Position numbers and translations under genes: made by a program
Part shown: positions 1 through 9,602 of the stretch, piece after piece
Layout: each line of letters begins with the position of its first letter
Numbering within the stretch: position 1 is the stretch's first letter
Notes under the pieces: generated by a model
Told to the model about the DNA's origin: nothing
The model's database searches: none
What the model saw: the letters and a program-made list of their open reading frames with translations, nothing else
Source of the DNA: Actinomycetota bacterium
GTDB taxonomy: Bacteria > Actinomycetota > UBA4738 > HRBIN12
Direction of reading: 5' to 3'
Length of the DNA: 64,000 nt
Assembly (NCBI GenBank): GCA_026003015.1
Contig: BPGL01000002.1
Span: 248,001-312,000, forward strand

Positions 1-762
1 CATCGGGACGTCGGGCCCGAGGTGCTCGACGACCCAGCGGGTCATCGCGTCGATCTCCTCGTCGCGATCGTTCAGCCCGGGGATCAGGAGCGTCGTCAGC
101 TCCAGCCACACGTCGGTCTCGTTCGCGACGTAGGCGATCGTGTCGAGCACCGGATCCAGGTGCCCCGCGCAGATCCGACGGTAGAAGTCGTCGGTGAAGG
201 CCTTGAGGTCGATGTTGGTCGCATCGATGTGCGCGTAGAGCTCCTCCCGCGGCCCGGGCCGGACGTATCCGGCGGTGACGGCGACCGCGAAGATCCCCCG
301 CGATCGACACGCCCGGGCCACGTCGATCGCGTACTCGAGGAAGATCACCGGATCGTTGTAGGTGAAGGCCACGCTGCGGCACCCGAGCCGTTCCGCGGTC
401 GCGGCGATCGCCTCCGGCGAGGCCTGATCGCAGAGCGTGTCGATCTCTCGGGACTTCGAGATGTCCCAGTTCTGGCAGAAGCGGCACGCGAGGTTGCACC
501 CGGCCGTGCCGAACGACAGCACGGCCGTGCCGGGCAGGAAGTGGTTCAGTGGCTTCTTCTCGATCGGGTCCACGCAGAAGCCGCTCGATCGCCCGTAGGT
601 GGTGAGCACGATGCGATCACCCTCGCGCGCCCGGACGAAACACAGGCCGCGCTGCCCTTCGTGCAGGGCGCAGCCGCGCGGGCACACGTCGCAACGGATC
701 CGCCCGTCCTCGAGGCGGGTCCACCAGCGCGTCGGGGTCGCGCCGCCCGTGGTCGCCTCCAC
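1..762 (-). CDS. amrS: AmmeMemoRadiSam system radical SAM enzyme (AmrS-like), truncated by window start
   Basis: Minus-strand translation VEATTGGATPTRWWTRLEDGRIRCDVCPRGCALHEGQRGLCFVR...FGTAGCNLACRFCQNWDISKSR with CxxxCxxC radical SAM motif; GTG start at 762. Confidence 0.8.
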   Translation of the reverse strand, partial: MEATTGGATPTRWWTRLEDGRIRCDVCPRGCALHEGQRGLCFVRAREGDRIVLTTYGRSSGFCVDPIEKKPLNHFLPGTAVLSFGTAGCNLACRFCQNWDISKSREIDTLCDQASPEAIAATAERLGCRSVAFTYNDPVIFLEYAIDVARACRSRGIFAVAVTAGYVRPGPREELYAHIDATNIDLKAFTDDFYRRICAGHLDPVLDTIAYVANETDVWLELTTLLIPGLNDRDEEIDAMTRWVVEHLGPDVPM

Positions 763-836
763 ACCGACCAGGATAGGTCGGTGCGCGACGGCCCGCGTGC
801 GGGCAACGCGCCGAGGCCGGGGCATACTGGGCCCCC

Positions 837-2444
837 GTGGATCCCGACCTCACCCAGGAGGCCGCCGAGCTCGCGGAGGCCGCGCCCGCGCCGCGCCGGG
901 GCCCCTCCGACCGGCGGCTGATCGCCGGGCAGGCCGGCCAGAACGTCCTGGGCCTCGCGATCGGGGCGGGGGCGACGTTCGCGGCCCAGGTCCTGATGGC
1001 CAACCGGCTCGGCGAGCGGGCGTTCGGGGTCGTCACGGTCGCCACTCAGTTCGCGTTCGTGGCCGCCGCGGCCACCCGGTTCGGGATGGACGTCGCCGGC
1101 GTGCGCCTCGTGGCGATCCTCGTGGGGCGCGGTGAGACCGGTCGGGTCGGGACGCTCGTGCGCCGAAGCGTCGGCATCGCCCTTGCGGTGTCGATCCCCT
1201 TCGCGCTCGTCGCGTTCGGCCTGGCGCCGTGGCTGGCGGAGGCGTTCAGCTCGCTGCCCGAGGAGGCTGAGCCGGCGTTCCGCTGGGCGGCGGTCGCCGT
1301 GCCGCTCGCCGCGGTCGCCTTCACCTACCTGGGCGCCACCCGCGGCCTGAAGGTGATGCGCACGACGCTCGTCGCCCAGTGGATCGTGCAGCCCATCGGG
1401 TGGATCGCGATCACCCTGGCGCTCTGGTTGGTCGCCGACACGACGGCCGGCTGGGCCACGGCGGGGTACGCGGCCTCGTGGGGGGCGGCCCTCCTCGTCG
1501 CGTACCGCGGCTGGCGCGTGCGCGAGCGACGCCTGCCCCCCCGCTCCGGCGGGGACCCGCTGCCCGAGGAGCGCTCGTCGGCGCTGTGGCGCTTCGGGGC
1601 GCTGCGGGCTCCCGGCACCCTGTTCTCCCAGCTGATCTTCTGGACCGACCTGTTCGTCGTGTCGGCGCTCCTCGCCCGGCTCGGCCCCGCCGGCGCGGCC
1701 CAGGTCGGCGTCTACAGCGGCGTGCTGCGAGCCGGCCAGTCGCTGTTCCTGTTCCTCACGAGCGTCTCGCTCACGTTCAGCCCCTTCGTCGCCGATCTGC
1801 ACCACCGGGGACGGCGCGAGGAGCTCGACGCTCTGTACAAGCAGGTCACGAGGTGGACGCTCGCGGCGACGATCCCGGTGCTGCTCGTCTTGGCCCTGCT
1901 GCCGGCGCAGGCCCTGCGCGTGTTCGGCGCGGAGTTCGTGGCCGGCAGCGACGCCCTGCGGATCTTGATCGTCGGGATGATCGTGCCGGTGATGGTGGGC
2001 ACGGTCGGTTTCATCCTGATCATGGCCGGGCGGACCGGATGGGATCTGCTCGTCTACGTCGGCGGGTTCGTGCTCGACGTCGTCCTGGCGCTGTCGCTCG
2101 CCCGTCCTGAGGTGCTGGGGATCCGGGGCGCGGCCGTGGCGCAGGCCGCGACGCTCACGGCAAGCGCCGTCGCGCGGCTCCTGCTCGTGCGCCGGTTCCT
2201 CGGGATCTGGCCGTTCGAGCCTTCCTACCTACGCCTGGTCGTCCCGGCGGCAATCGGGGCCGGCGGGCTCCTCGGCGCGCACGCGGTGCTCGCGGGCGAC
2301 CGGTGGCTCGTCGACCTCGTCGCAGCCGCGCTCGTCGGAACGCTCGCCTACGCCGCGGCCGTGCTCGCGGTCGGCCTGCCTCGGGCCGAGCGCGAAGCGG
2401 TGCGACGGCTGCTGGGGCGACGGCTCGGCCGCCGAGCTGGCTGA
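837..2444 (+). CDS. Polysaccharide flippase / oligosaccharide-exporter-like membrane protein (MOP superfamily)
   Basis: 535 aa polytopic protein starting GQAGQNVLGLAIGAGATFAAQVLMANRLG, typical of Wzx/MurJ-like flippases. Confidence 0.75.
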   Translation: MDPDLTQEAAELAEAAPAPRRGPSDRRLIAGQAGQNVLGLAIGAGATFAAQVLMANRLGERAFGVVTVATQFAFVAAAATRFGMDVAGVRLVAILVGRGETGRVGTLVRRSVGIALAVSIPFALVAFGLAPWLAEAFSSLPEEAEPAFRWAAVAVPLAAVAFTYLGATRGLKVMRTTLVAQWIVQPIGWIAITLALWLVADTTAGWATAGYAASWGAALLVAYRGWRVRERRLPPRSGGDPLPEERSSALWRFGALRAPGTLFSQLIFWTDLFVVSALLARLGPAGAAQVGVYSGVLRAGQSLFLFLTSVSLTFSPFVADLHHRGRREELDALYKQVTRWTLAATIPVLLVLALLPAQALRVFGAEFVAGSDALRILIVGMIVPVMVGTVGFILIMAGRTGWDLLVYVGGFVLDVVLALSLARPEVLGIRGAAVAQAATLTASAVARLLLVRRFLGIWPFEPSYLRLVVPAAIGAGGLLGAHAVLAGDRWLVDLVAAALVGTLAYAAAVLAVGLPRAEREAVRRLLGRRLGRRAG

Positions 2445-2447
2445 GCC

Positions 2448-2978
2448 CTACCCGTCGGTCGCCGTGTCGGCGGCCTGGGGTTCGGGGACCACGACGACCT
2501 CGTCCCCGGCGGCCGCGCGCTCGAGCTCGAGGCGCACGCGCGCGAGCTCCCGGTGCTGCTCGCGGATGCGCTCCTCGAGCTCGGCCGCGCGATCCGAGAG
2601 CCGCTCGACCTCCGAGAGCAGGGCGTCGCGGCGCCCGAGGAGCTCGTCGTGGGCGCGCTGCAGATCCTCGATGCGACCGGCGATGATCGTGCGGCGGGCC
2701 TCGATCGCGGCCTCGCGCTCGCGGATCGTGGCCGCGAGCTGCTTCAGCCGGCGGGTGCTGCGCCGTCGGACGAGGGCTCCGAGGGTCCAGGCGGCCAGCA
2801 GGCCGCAGGCGAACGCGGCGCCCACCAGCGCGATGGTCGCCTCGCGCGGCGTGAGGCCGGAGACGAGCTCGATCCCGGCGATCGCGATCCGGGTGCCGTC
2901 GCCGGCCGCGGTCTCGAGGGCCGCGGCGACGACCGCGCCGGTCATCCCCATCGCGAGCACGAACAGCACGAGGAGCAT
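2448..2978 (-). CDS. Hypothetical protein: two TM segments plus long coiled coil
   Basis: 176 aa; hydrophobic N-terminus then KQLAATIREREAAIEARRTIIAGRIEDLQRAHDELLGRRDALLSEVERL heptad-like region. Confidence 0.6.
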   Translation of the reverse strand: MLLVLFVLAMGMTGAVVAAALETAAGDGTRIAIAGIELVSGLTPREATIALVGAAFACGLLAAWTLGALVRRRSTRRLKQLAATIREREAAIEARRTIIAGRIEDLQRAHDELLGRRDALLSEVERLSDRAAELEERIREQHRELARVRLELERAAAGDEVVVVPEPQAADTATDG

Positions 2979-3035
2979 CGCGGCCCTTTCCGTTCGTCGA
3001 CGCCCGCCAGCATAGGCGTCGGACGCGGGGAGCGG

Positions 3036-3530
3036 TCAAGGGCCGAAGGGCCCGAGGATCGCCCGAAGGTGCTCGAGGACCTCCTCGGGCGTCTCCGCCC
3101 GAACGATCGGGTCGCGGGCGAGGTCGTCGCGACCGAGCTCCCAGGTCCCCAGGCCGATCACGGGCGTGCCCATCTTCAGGGCGAGGGCGATCTCCGACAG
3201 CGTCCCGTACTCGCCCCCGACCGCGACGACGGCGTCGGCGCTGCGGGCGACGATCGCGTTGCGCGCCTCGCCGAACCCCGTCGCGATCGCCACGGTGAGG
3301 TGGGGGCTCGCACCGGATCGATCCTCGCCGGGCAAGATCCCGACGCACACGCCGCCGCCGGCCTCCACCCCCCGCGCCGCGGCGTCCATCACCCCGCCGA
3401 GTCCTCCGCAGACCACCACGCAGCCCGCCTCGGCCAGCAACCGCCCCAGGCGCTCGGCGGTGGCGACCTCCCACTCGGTCGCCGCGCTCGCGCCGATCAC
3501 CGCGACGTAGGGCGCACCGGTCGCGCTCAC
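3036..3530 (-). CDS. TIGR00725/LOG-like Rossmann-fold protein
   Basis: YVAVIGAS...GRLLAEAGCVVVCGGLGGVMDAAARGVEAGGG...GGEYGTLSEIALALKMGTPVIGL; GTG start overlaps the stop of the downstream helicase gene. Confidence 0.75.
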   Translation of the reverse strand: MSATGAPYVAVIGASAATEWEVATAERLGRLLAEAGCVVVCGGLGGVMDAAARGVEAGGGVCVGILPGEDRSGASPHLTVAIATGFGEARNAIVARSADAVVAVGGEYGTLSEIALALKMGTPVIGLGTWELGRDDLARDPIVRAETPEEVLEHLRAILGPFGP

Positions 3531-5794
3531 GGGTGGAGTATCGCAGCGGCGAGCTGCGTCGCGCCCCGCTTGTCCAGCGGCTCGTTGCCGTTTCCGCACT
3601 TGGGGGACTGCACGCAGGAGGGGCATCCGCTCGGGCATCCGCAGGCGCGCAGGCGCCCGTGCGTCGCGGCGAGCCAACGGCGTACGGACCGGAACCCGCG
3701 CTCGGCCACGCCCACGCCCCCCGGGTAGCCGTCGTAGACGAGGATCGTCGTGGCGCCGGTGTCCGGATGCAGGGGGGTCGAGACCCCGCCGACGTCCCAG
3801 CGGTCGCAGGTCGCGATGAGCGGAAGCAGCCCGATCGCGCAGTGCTCGACCGCGTGGATCGCCCCGGGCAGGCGGGGAGCGGCGAGCTCCGCGGCGTCGG
3901 CCACCTCCTCGGGGATCGTCCACCACACGGCCCGGGTCGGCAGCGTGATCGGGGGCAGGTCGAGCGGCACCTCCTCGATCACCTCGCCGGTCGCGATCAG
4001 GCGCTTCACGTAGCTCGTCACGCGGTCGGTGACGCGTACCTCGCCGAACCACGTCCCGGTCGGACCGAGGGCCGAGGATCGGTCAAGGACCTTGACGATC
4101 TCGACGTCGGTCACGTCGCGGGCCTGCGTCGTGAAGTCCGGGTCGGCCTCCTCGACGAGCGCCACCCGGTCGACGAGGTCGAGCCGACGGACGACGAACG
4201 GGTCCCCTTGGTGGAGGTAGACCGCGCCGGGGTGGAGCGTGCCGAAGGCCCGCCGCTCGTCGGCGGTGCCGAGGAGCTCCCCGGTGTCGGCGCGCACGAT
4301 CCGGTAGACGGGGCCCGCGCCCGCCCGCAGGTCGATCGCGCGGTGGGGCGGCTCGCGGCCGGCGTCGTGCCGACGATCTCCGCGGCGCCGGACGAGCCCG
4401 GCCTCCTCGAGCCGTTCGAGCCCGCGCACGGCTTCCTCCCCGAAGAACCGGCGGGCCTCGTGCTCGTCGAGCGGTCGCTCGCGGGCCGCGCAGCGCAGGT
4501 GAGGGTCGAGCACCGCCGGGTTCTCGGGGTCGATCACGGCCGCTTCGGCCGGCTCGTCGAACAGCGCCGCGGGGTTGGACACGAGGTATTGGTCGAGGGG
4601 GTCGTCTTGGGCGACCAGCACCGTGAGGGCCCCTTCGGCCCGTCGTCCCGCGCGGCCGGCCTGCTGCCACATCGACGCGCGGGTACCCGGGTAGCCGGTG
4701 AGCACGGCGGCGTCGAGTCCGCCGATATCGATGCCGAGCTCCAGGGCGCTCGTGGCCGCGACGGCGACGAGGTCCCCGGAGCGCAGCCCCTGCTCGAGCC
4801 GACGCCGATCCTCCGGCAGGTAGCCGGCGCGATAGGCCTTGATCCGCTCCCGCGCCGACGGTTCGACCTCGCGGCGGGCGAAGGTCGCCAGCAGCTCCAC
4901 CGCGCGGCGCGATCGCGCGAACGCGATCGAGCGCACGCCTTCCCGGACGAGCCGACCGACGAGCCATGCCGACTCGGCCAGGGCCGAGCGCCGCGTGCCG
5001 GCCTCCTCGTCGGTCACCGGGGGGCTCCAGAGCACGAACCGTCGCTCACCCCGCGGCGAGGTGTCCTCGACGATCGGCTCGACCGATACACCGGTGAGGC
5101 GCTCGGCGTGTTCGGCGGGGTTGCCGATCGTCGCGCTCGCCAGGCACCAGCGAGGCTCGGCGCCGAGGTCCGCGGCCAGCCGACGGAGCCGGCGCAGGGC
5201 GAGCGCCACGTGGGAGCCGAACACCCCCCGCAGCACGTGGGCCTCGTCGACGACGACGAGCGCGAGCCGGCGCAAGAACCCCGTCCACCGGGTGTGATCG
5301 GCGAGGATCGACAGGTGGAGCATGTCGGGGTTCGTGCACACGAGGTTCGCCCGACGGCGGATCAGCGGGCGCTCCGCGGCCGGGGTGTCTCCGTCGTACA
5401 CGGCCGCCCGGATCTCGGGGATGCGAAGCGCCCGAACGCCCTGGAGCTGGTCGCGGGCGAGCGCCTTCGTCGGGAAGACGAACAGCGCCGTCGTCGCGGG
5501 GTCGCGGAGCGCGAGCTCGGCGAACGTGAGGTCGTAGACGAGGGACTTCCCGCTTGCCGTCCCGGTCGCGAGCACCACGTTGCGCCCCGCGCGAAGCATC
5601 TGCAGCCCGACCGCCTGGTGCGGGTAGAGGCCGTCGACGCCGAGCAGCCGCAGCCGGGCCGGGAGCGGGTCGGGGAGGTCGGACGGGATCGGGGCGAGGG
5701 AGGGCCGCCGCGCGGGCAGCCGACGGACGTGGGCGATGCTCGCGGCGCGGTCGGGGTCGTCCGCGAGCCCCTCGAGGAACCCCTCGACGTCCAC
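3527..5794 (-). CDS. DEAD/DEAH-box helicase with C-terminal DUF1998/MZB cysteine cluster (MrfA/YprA-like)
   Basis: LATGTASGKSLVYDL (Walker A), VVVDEAH (Walker B), LASATI, QAGRAGRR and C-terminal CGCPSGCPSCVQSPKCGNGNEPLDK. Confidence 0.9.
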   Translation of the reverse strand: MDVEGFLEGLADDPDRAASIAHVRRLPARRPSLAPIPSDLPDPLPARLRLLGVDGLYPHQAVGLQMLRAGRNVVLATGTASGKSLVYDLTFAELALRDPATTALFVFPTKALARDQLQGVRALRIPEIRAAVYDGDTPAAERPLIRRRANLVCTNPDMLHLSILADHTRWTGFLRRLALVVVDEAHVLRGVFGSHVALALRRLRRLAADLGAEPRWCLASATIGNPAEHAERLTGVSVEPIVEDTSPRGERRFVLWSPPVTDEEAGTRRSALAESAWLVGRLVREGVRSIAFARSRRAVELLATFARREVEPSARERIKAYRAGYLPEDRRRLEQGLRSGDLVAVAATSALELGIDIGGLDAAVLTGYPGTRASMWQQAGRAGRRAEGALTVLVAQDDPLDQYLVSNPAALFDEPAEAAVIDPENPAVLDPHLRCAARERPLDEHEARRFFGEEAVRGLERLEEAGLVRRRGDRRHDAGREPPHRAIDLRAGAGPVYRIVRADTGELLGTADERRAFGTLHPGAVYLHQGDPFVVRRLDLVDRVALVEEADPDFTTQARDVTDVEIVKVLDRSSALGPTGTWFGEVRVTDRVTSYVKRLIATGEVIEEVPLDLPPITLPTRAVWWTIPEEVADAAELAAPRLPGAIHAVEHCAIGLLPLIATCDRWDVGGVSTPLHPDTGATTILVYDGYPGGVGVAERGFRSVRRWLAATHGRLRACGCPSGCPSCVQSPKCGNGNEPLDKRGATQLAAAILHP

Positions 5795-5802
5795 GGGGGC
5801 GG

Positions 5803-6648
5803 CTAGCGACCGATGAGGGTCGCCGGCGCCTTGCGCACGACGCGGTCGCTCACCGAGCCGAGGACCTTGGACGCGAACCGTCCGAGCCCGCGAGCCCCGA
5901 CGACGACGAGATCGACCCCGCCCGCACGAGCCGCGTCGAGGACGGTCGTCGAGGGCCGTCCCCGCTCGACGGCCGTTTCGACCACGAACCCCGCCTCCCG
6001 CAGCTTGGCCGCCGCCTCCTCGGCGTGGCGGGTGGCCGCCTCGACGTCGCCCGGCCGCTCCGGGCCGCCCTCGGCACCGTGCGGCAGGGACACGGGCTTG
6101 GCGACCGACAGCGCCCGGACCTCGCAGCGCGAGGCGTCGGCGAACGCGGCGAACACGTCGACGGCCCGGGCGGCGCCCGGCGAGCCGTCGGTGGCGACCA
6201 ACGCCCGGACGACGCGGTCCGGTGGCGGCGCCGTGTGGACGACGAGGACCGGTCGGCGTGAGGCGTGGACGATCGATCCGCTGACGCTGCCCAGCACGAC
6301 GACGTCGACCCAGCGCTCCTTGGCGGTGCCGACGACGATCAGGCCGTGGTCCTCCTGCTCGGCGACCGCGAGGATCTCGGTCGCCTCGTCGCCCTCGACG
6401 ACGCGTCCCTCGCTCTCGAGCGAGGCCGCCCGCAGCGTCGTAAGCGCCTCCGCGACGGCCCGCTCGGCGTGGGCGCGACCGGCCTCGGCGGAGTAGTGCC
6501 CCAGCTGGGCGGCCTCGCGCAGCGCGACCTCGAAGCTGTTCACCGACAAGACGTCGATCCGACAGCGGGCAGGGTCGGCGAGCCGCGCGAGCAGCTCGGT
6601 CGCGTGCCGCGAGGGCTCGTCGCCGTCGGTCGCGAGCAGGATCCTCAC
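5803..6648 (-). CDS. Tandem universal stress protein (two UspA domains)
   Basis: MRILLATDGDEPSRHATELL...GLIVVGTAKERWVDVVVLGSVSGSIVHASRRPVLVV repeated as DLVVVGARGLGRFASKVLGSVSDRVVRKAPATLI. Confidence 0.9.
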   Translation of the reverse strand: MRILLATDGDEPSRHATELLARLADPARCRIDVLSVNSFEVALREAAQLGHYSAEAGRAHAERAVAEALTTLRAASLESEGRVVEGDEATEILAVAEQEDHGLIVVGTAKERWVDVVVLGSVSGSIVHASRRPVLVVHTAPPPDRVVRALVATDGSPGAARAVDVFAAFADASRCEVRALSVAKPVSLPHGAEGGPERPGDVEAATRHAEEAAAKLREAGFVVETAVERGRPSTTVLDAARAGGVDLVVVGARGLGRFASKVLGSVSDRVVRKAPATLIGR

Positions 6649-7592
6649 GAGGCAGCTCCATCGGTCGGCTGGGCGGGCGTCGCCGCCGCGGTCTTGCGCA
6701 GCGAGGCGAGGATCGCCACGGCGATCACGACGGCGATGAACCCGAGCGACGCCCAGACCGGGATCTTGTACACGGAGCTCAGGAGCATCTTGATGCCGAC
6801 GTAGACGAGGACGATGGCGAGCCCCGGCTTGAGGTAGACGAACCGCCCGATCATCCCGGCGAGCATGAAGTACAGCGCCCTCAGGCCGAGGATCGCGAAC
6901 GCGTTCGACGTGAAGACGATGAACGGGTCGCGCGTGACCGCGAAGATGGCCGGGATCGAGTCGACGGCGAACAAGATGTCGGTCGTCTCCACGAGCACGA
7001 GGACGGCGAGCAGCGGCGTCGCCATCCGACGCCCGGCCTCGCGGATCCAGAACCGCTGCCCGCGGTAATCGGCCGTGATCGGCACGAACCGCCGGAAGAC
7101 CTTCAGGACCGGGTTGCGCTCCGGGTGGACCTCCTCGTCGCGGTGCATCGCCATCCGGATCCCCGTGAGCACGAGGAAGCCGCCGAAGACGTAGACGGTC
7201 CAGTGGAACCGCTCCAACAGCGCGGCGCCGCCGGCGATGAACGCGGCGCGGAACACGAGCGCCCCGACGATGCCCCAGAACAGCACCCGGTGCTGGTACT
7301 TCGCCGGGACCCCGAAGTAGCTGAAGATCAGCGCGAAGACGAAGATGTTGTCGACCGACAGGCTCTTCTCGATCAGGTAGCCGGCGAGGTACTCGCCGCC
7401 GGCCTGGTGGCCCATCCAGATCCAGACCACGGCGCCGAACGTGAGGCCGAGGGCGATCCAGAAGACGCTGAACAGCGTCGCCTCGCGGAACGAGACCTCG
7501 TGGGCCTCGCGGTGGAACACGAACAGGTCGAGCGCGAGCAGGAACAAGATCAGGGCGACGAAGCCCGCCCAGGTCAGGATCCCGTGCTCCAC
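6645..7592 (-). CDS. TerC/Alx family integral membrane protein
   Basis: 315 aa; LDLFVFHREAHEVSFREA...LAGYLIEKSLSVDNIFVFALIFSYFGVP...LVLVETTDILFAVDSIPAIFAVTRDPFIVFTSN. Confidence 0.92.
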   Translation of the reverse strand: MEHGILTWAGFVALILFLLALDLFVFHREAHEVSFREATLFSVFWIALGLTFGAVVWIWMGHQAGGEYLAGYLIEKSLSVDNIFVFALIFSYFGVPAKYQHRVLFWGIVGALVFRAAFIAGGAALLERFHWTVYVFGGFLVLTGIRMAMHRDEEVHPERNPVLKVFRRFVPITADYRGQRFWIREAGRRMATPLLAVLVLVETTDILFAVDSIPAIFAVTRDPFIVFTSNAFAILGLRALYFMLAGMIGRFVYLKPGLAIVLVYVGIKMLLSSVYKIPVWASLGFIAVVIAVAILASLRKTAAATPAQPTDGAAS

Positions 7593-7651
7593 CGTCCTCG
7601 ATCCTCCCTCCGGTCCGCCGCCGGGCCCGGCCGTGCTCGCGCGGCGGCCGC

Positions 7652-7765
7652 GCCGAGCGGACCGAAGGTCTCTCCCGGCCGCGGTGGCGGCCGGCGTCGC
7701 CGGGCTGAGGGCCGGGCTGACGGCGACGCCCGCAGGGATACTCCCCCTCGGCTGGAGCGACTGTA
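7652..7765 (-). promoter_or_regulatory. yybP-ykoY (Mn2+) riboswitch candidate in the leader of the TerC gene
   Basis: Minus-strand leader GCCGAGGGGGAGTATCCCTGCGGGCGTCGCCGTCAGCCCGG..CCCGGCGACGCCGGCC..GGCCGGGAGAGACCTTCGGTCCGCTCGGC: GGGGAGUA loop, CGCCGUCA element, GAGACCUUCGG segment and closing GCCGAG/CTCGGC helix. Confidence 0.85.
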
Positions 7766-7802
7766 CCGCAGGCGGGTGCGAACGACGGGGTGGGGCGACG
7801 CC

Positions 7803-8735
7803 TCAGGCACCGAGCCGCGCGGCCGCCCCCGGGGCGATGTACCCATCGCGGGCCAGGTCTCGGTACAGGGCCTGCGCCGAGGGGGACAGGTTCACGATCG
7901 AGATCCCGCCCGCCGAGCCGATCGAGCCGGGGACGACGACGTTGGTCACGCGAGCGGGGTCCACGCGTGAGGCGGTGAACGCCAGACGCACGAGCTCCTC
8001 GATCGACAGGGTTGTGCGCACGTGGCGCAGGCCGGCGCCGAGCCAGGCGAACAGTCGCGTCGGGTCCTCCTCGAACTCAGCTCGGAACTGCGCCAGGGCG
8101 GCGATCATCAGGAGCCCCTGGTGCTCGGAACGCCCGAAGTCGCCGTTCGCGAGGGACTTGCGCGTGCGGGCCACCTGCAGCGCGTCGCGGCCTGCCAGGC
8201 GCTGGCGGCCGGCGGGATAGGTCGTGTCGTAGCCCACGATCGTCGTCGGCAGGTCGACCTCCAGCCCGCCGATCTCGTCGACCGCCCGCTTCAGGCCCGA
8301 GAACCCGGTCAGGGCCCAGTAGTCGAGCCGGATGCCGGTCAGCGCCTCGACCGTGCGCACCATCGCCTCCGGTCCGCCGACCGGCATCGCGGCGTTGATC
8401 TTGCCGGTTCCGCCCGTGGCGAGGGGCACCCACGCGTCGCGAGGGAACCCGAGGAGCGTCGCGCGTCCCTTGGCGGGATCGATCCCGAGGATGTGGATCG
8501 AGTCGGCGAGGCCCCGATCGACGGGCGTGCCGGCCCGTGCGTCGGACCCGAGCACGAGCACGAAGATCGGCTGGCTGCCGTCCAGGGCCGGTTCGAAGGC
8601 CGCGTGCGCGCGGCCGACGGCGAGCGCCGCACCGGCGGTGGCCGGCAGCCCCACGACCCAGCCGACCACGGTGCCGGCTCCCCAGGCCGCGAGCGCGAGG
8701 ACGGCGGCGAGCGCCCGTCGCGACGCGCGGCTCAC
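7803..8735 (-). CDS. LytR-CpsA-Psr (LCP) family protein
   Basis: FVLVLGSDAR...GLADSIHILGIDPAKGRATLLGFPRDAWVPL...GGTGKINAAMPVGGPEAMVRTVEALTGIRLDYWALTGFSGLKRAVDEIGGLEV...QVARTRK. Confidence 0.88.
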   Translation of the reverse strand: MSRASRRALAAVLALAAWGAGTVVGWVVGLPATAGAALAVGRAHAAFEPALDGSQPIFVLVLGSDARAGTPVDRGLADSIHILGIDPAKGRATLLGFPRDAWVPLATGGTGKINAAMPVGGPEAMVRTVEALTGIRLDYWALTGFSGLKRAVDEIGGLEVDLPTTIVGYDTTYPAGRQRLAGRDALQVARTRKSLANGDFGRSEHQGLLMIAALAQFRAEFEEDPTRLFAWLGAGLRHVRTTLSIEELVRLAFTASRVDPARVTNVVVPGSIGSAGGISIVNLSPSAQALYRDLARDGYIAPGAAARLGA

Positions 8736-9436
8736 GGCGAGGCCTCCGCCGGGCTCGTCGTCGCGCCCGGGCGGTCGTCGCGGTCGATCCGGTAGGCGAT
8801 GATCCGCCACGCGTCGTCCACGCGGTGCAGGAAGAACGAGCCCGAGCTCGCCAGGCGCACCGTCGTGCCGTCGCTCGCCTCGGCCAGGGCCCGGAACCGC
8901 ACCCCGGCGATCGCCTGGATCGCGCGGTCCTTCGCGTCGGTGAGGACCACGATGGCGAGGCGGCCCGAGCGGGGCTCGACGAACCCGGTGGTCTCGGCGG
9001 TCGCCCCGAGGGTGAGCACGTCGAGGTCGAGCTCGGCCTGCTCGCGGGCGAGCGGGTCGAACAGCTCCGCGATCGCATCGAAGCGGCCCCAGGTCTCGGG
9101 ATCCACGAACCCGCGCTGGTACAGGGCCTCCAGCGTCTGCCTGACGCGGTCGGCGGCCGCCTCGGCCTCGCCGCCGAGGCGCTGGGGGTCGGTCCGGGAG
9201 ATCGGCTGGGCCTCGACCTTGCGCACCTCGAAGGTGAGCGTCGGGGTCTCGCGACGTTCGCCCCCGACGACCGTCGGCACGATCGCGCCGCCGCCGCGCA
9301 GCCACAGCGCGCCCGCGCCCCCCACGCCGATCGCAAGGACGAGAGCGATGAGGGGGACGACGAGGCGACGGGTCCGCGATCGCCTGGCGGCGGCTCGGCT
9401 CGGCGTCACGACGGGCGACGACGGATCGGTGCCCAA
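8732..9436 (-). CDS. Hypothetical single-TM protein, ectodomain resembling SnoaL/NTF2-like or Mce-associated proteins
   Basis: TM segment RLVVPLIALVLAIGVGGAGALWL then a soluble domain ending FFLHRVDDAWRIIAYRIDRD; TTG start assumed; overlaps the LCP gene. Confidence 0.55.
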   Translation of the reverse strand: MGTDPSSPVVTPSRAAARRSRTRRLVVPLIALVLAIGVGGAGALWLRGGGAIVPTVVGGERRETPTLTFEVRKVEAQPISRTDPQRLGGEAEAAADRVRQTLEALYQRGFVDPETWGRFDAIAELFDPLAREQAELDLDVLTLGATAETTGFVEPRSGRLAIVVLTDAKDRAIQAIAGVRFRALAEASDGTTVRLASSGSFFLHRVDDAWRIIAYRIDRDDRPGATTSPAEASP

Positions 9437-9550
9437 GGCGGCACGAGGGTACCGGCCGCCGAGGGTGTCCACAACGACGCCCCGCGGGAGCCGGCTGCGG
9501 TTCGCACGGTCGGGGGGCGCCGTCGACGAGGACGTCGCGAGGGTAGGATG

Positions 9551-9602
9551 ACCAGGTTCACGACGGTGTGCCGGGAAGCCTGGTCGGCGGAGCAGGCGAC
9601 GC
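9551..9602 (+). promoter_or_regulatory. Candidate structured leader of nhaA (class not identified)
   Basis: CCAGGTTCACGACGGTGTGCCGGGAAGCCTGGTCGGCGGAGCAGGCGACGC; GTCG can pair with CGAC on either side; preceded by TAGGAT (-10-like, 9544-9549). Confidence 0.35.

Noticed and set aside
5795-6661. N-terminal extension of the 3527..6661 helicase ORF
   Set aside because: The extension runs through the universal stress protein gene in another frame and lacks homology-like sequence; GTG at 5794 is the better start.
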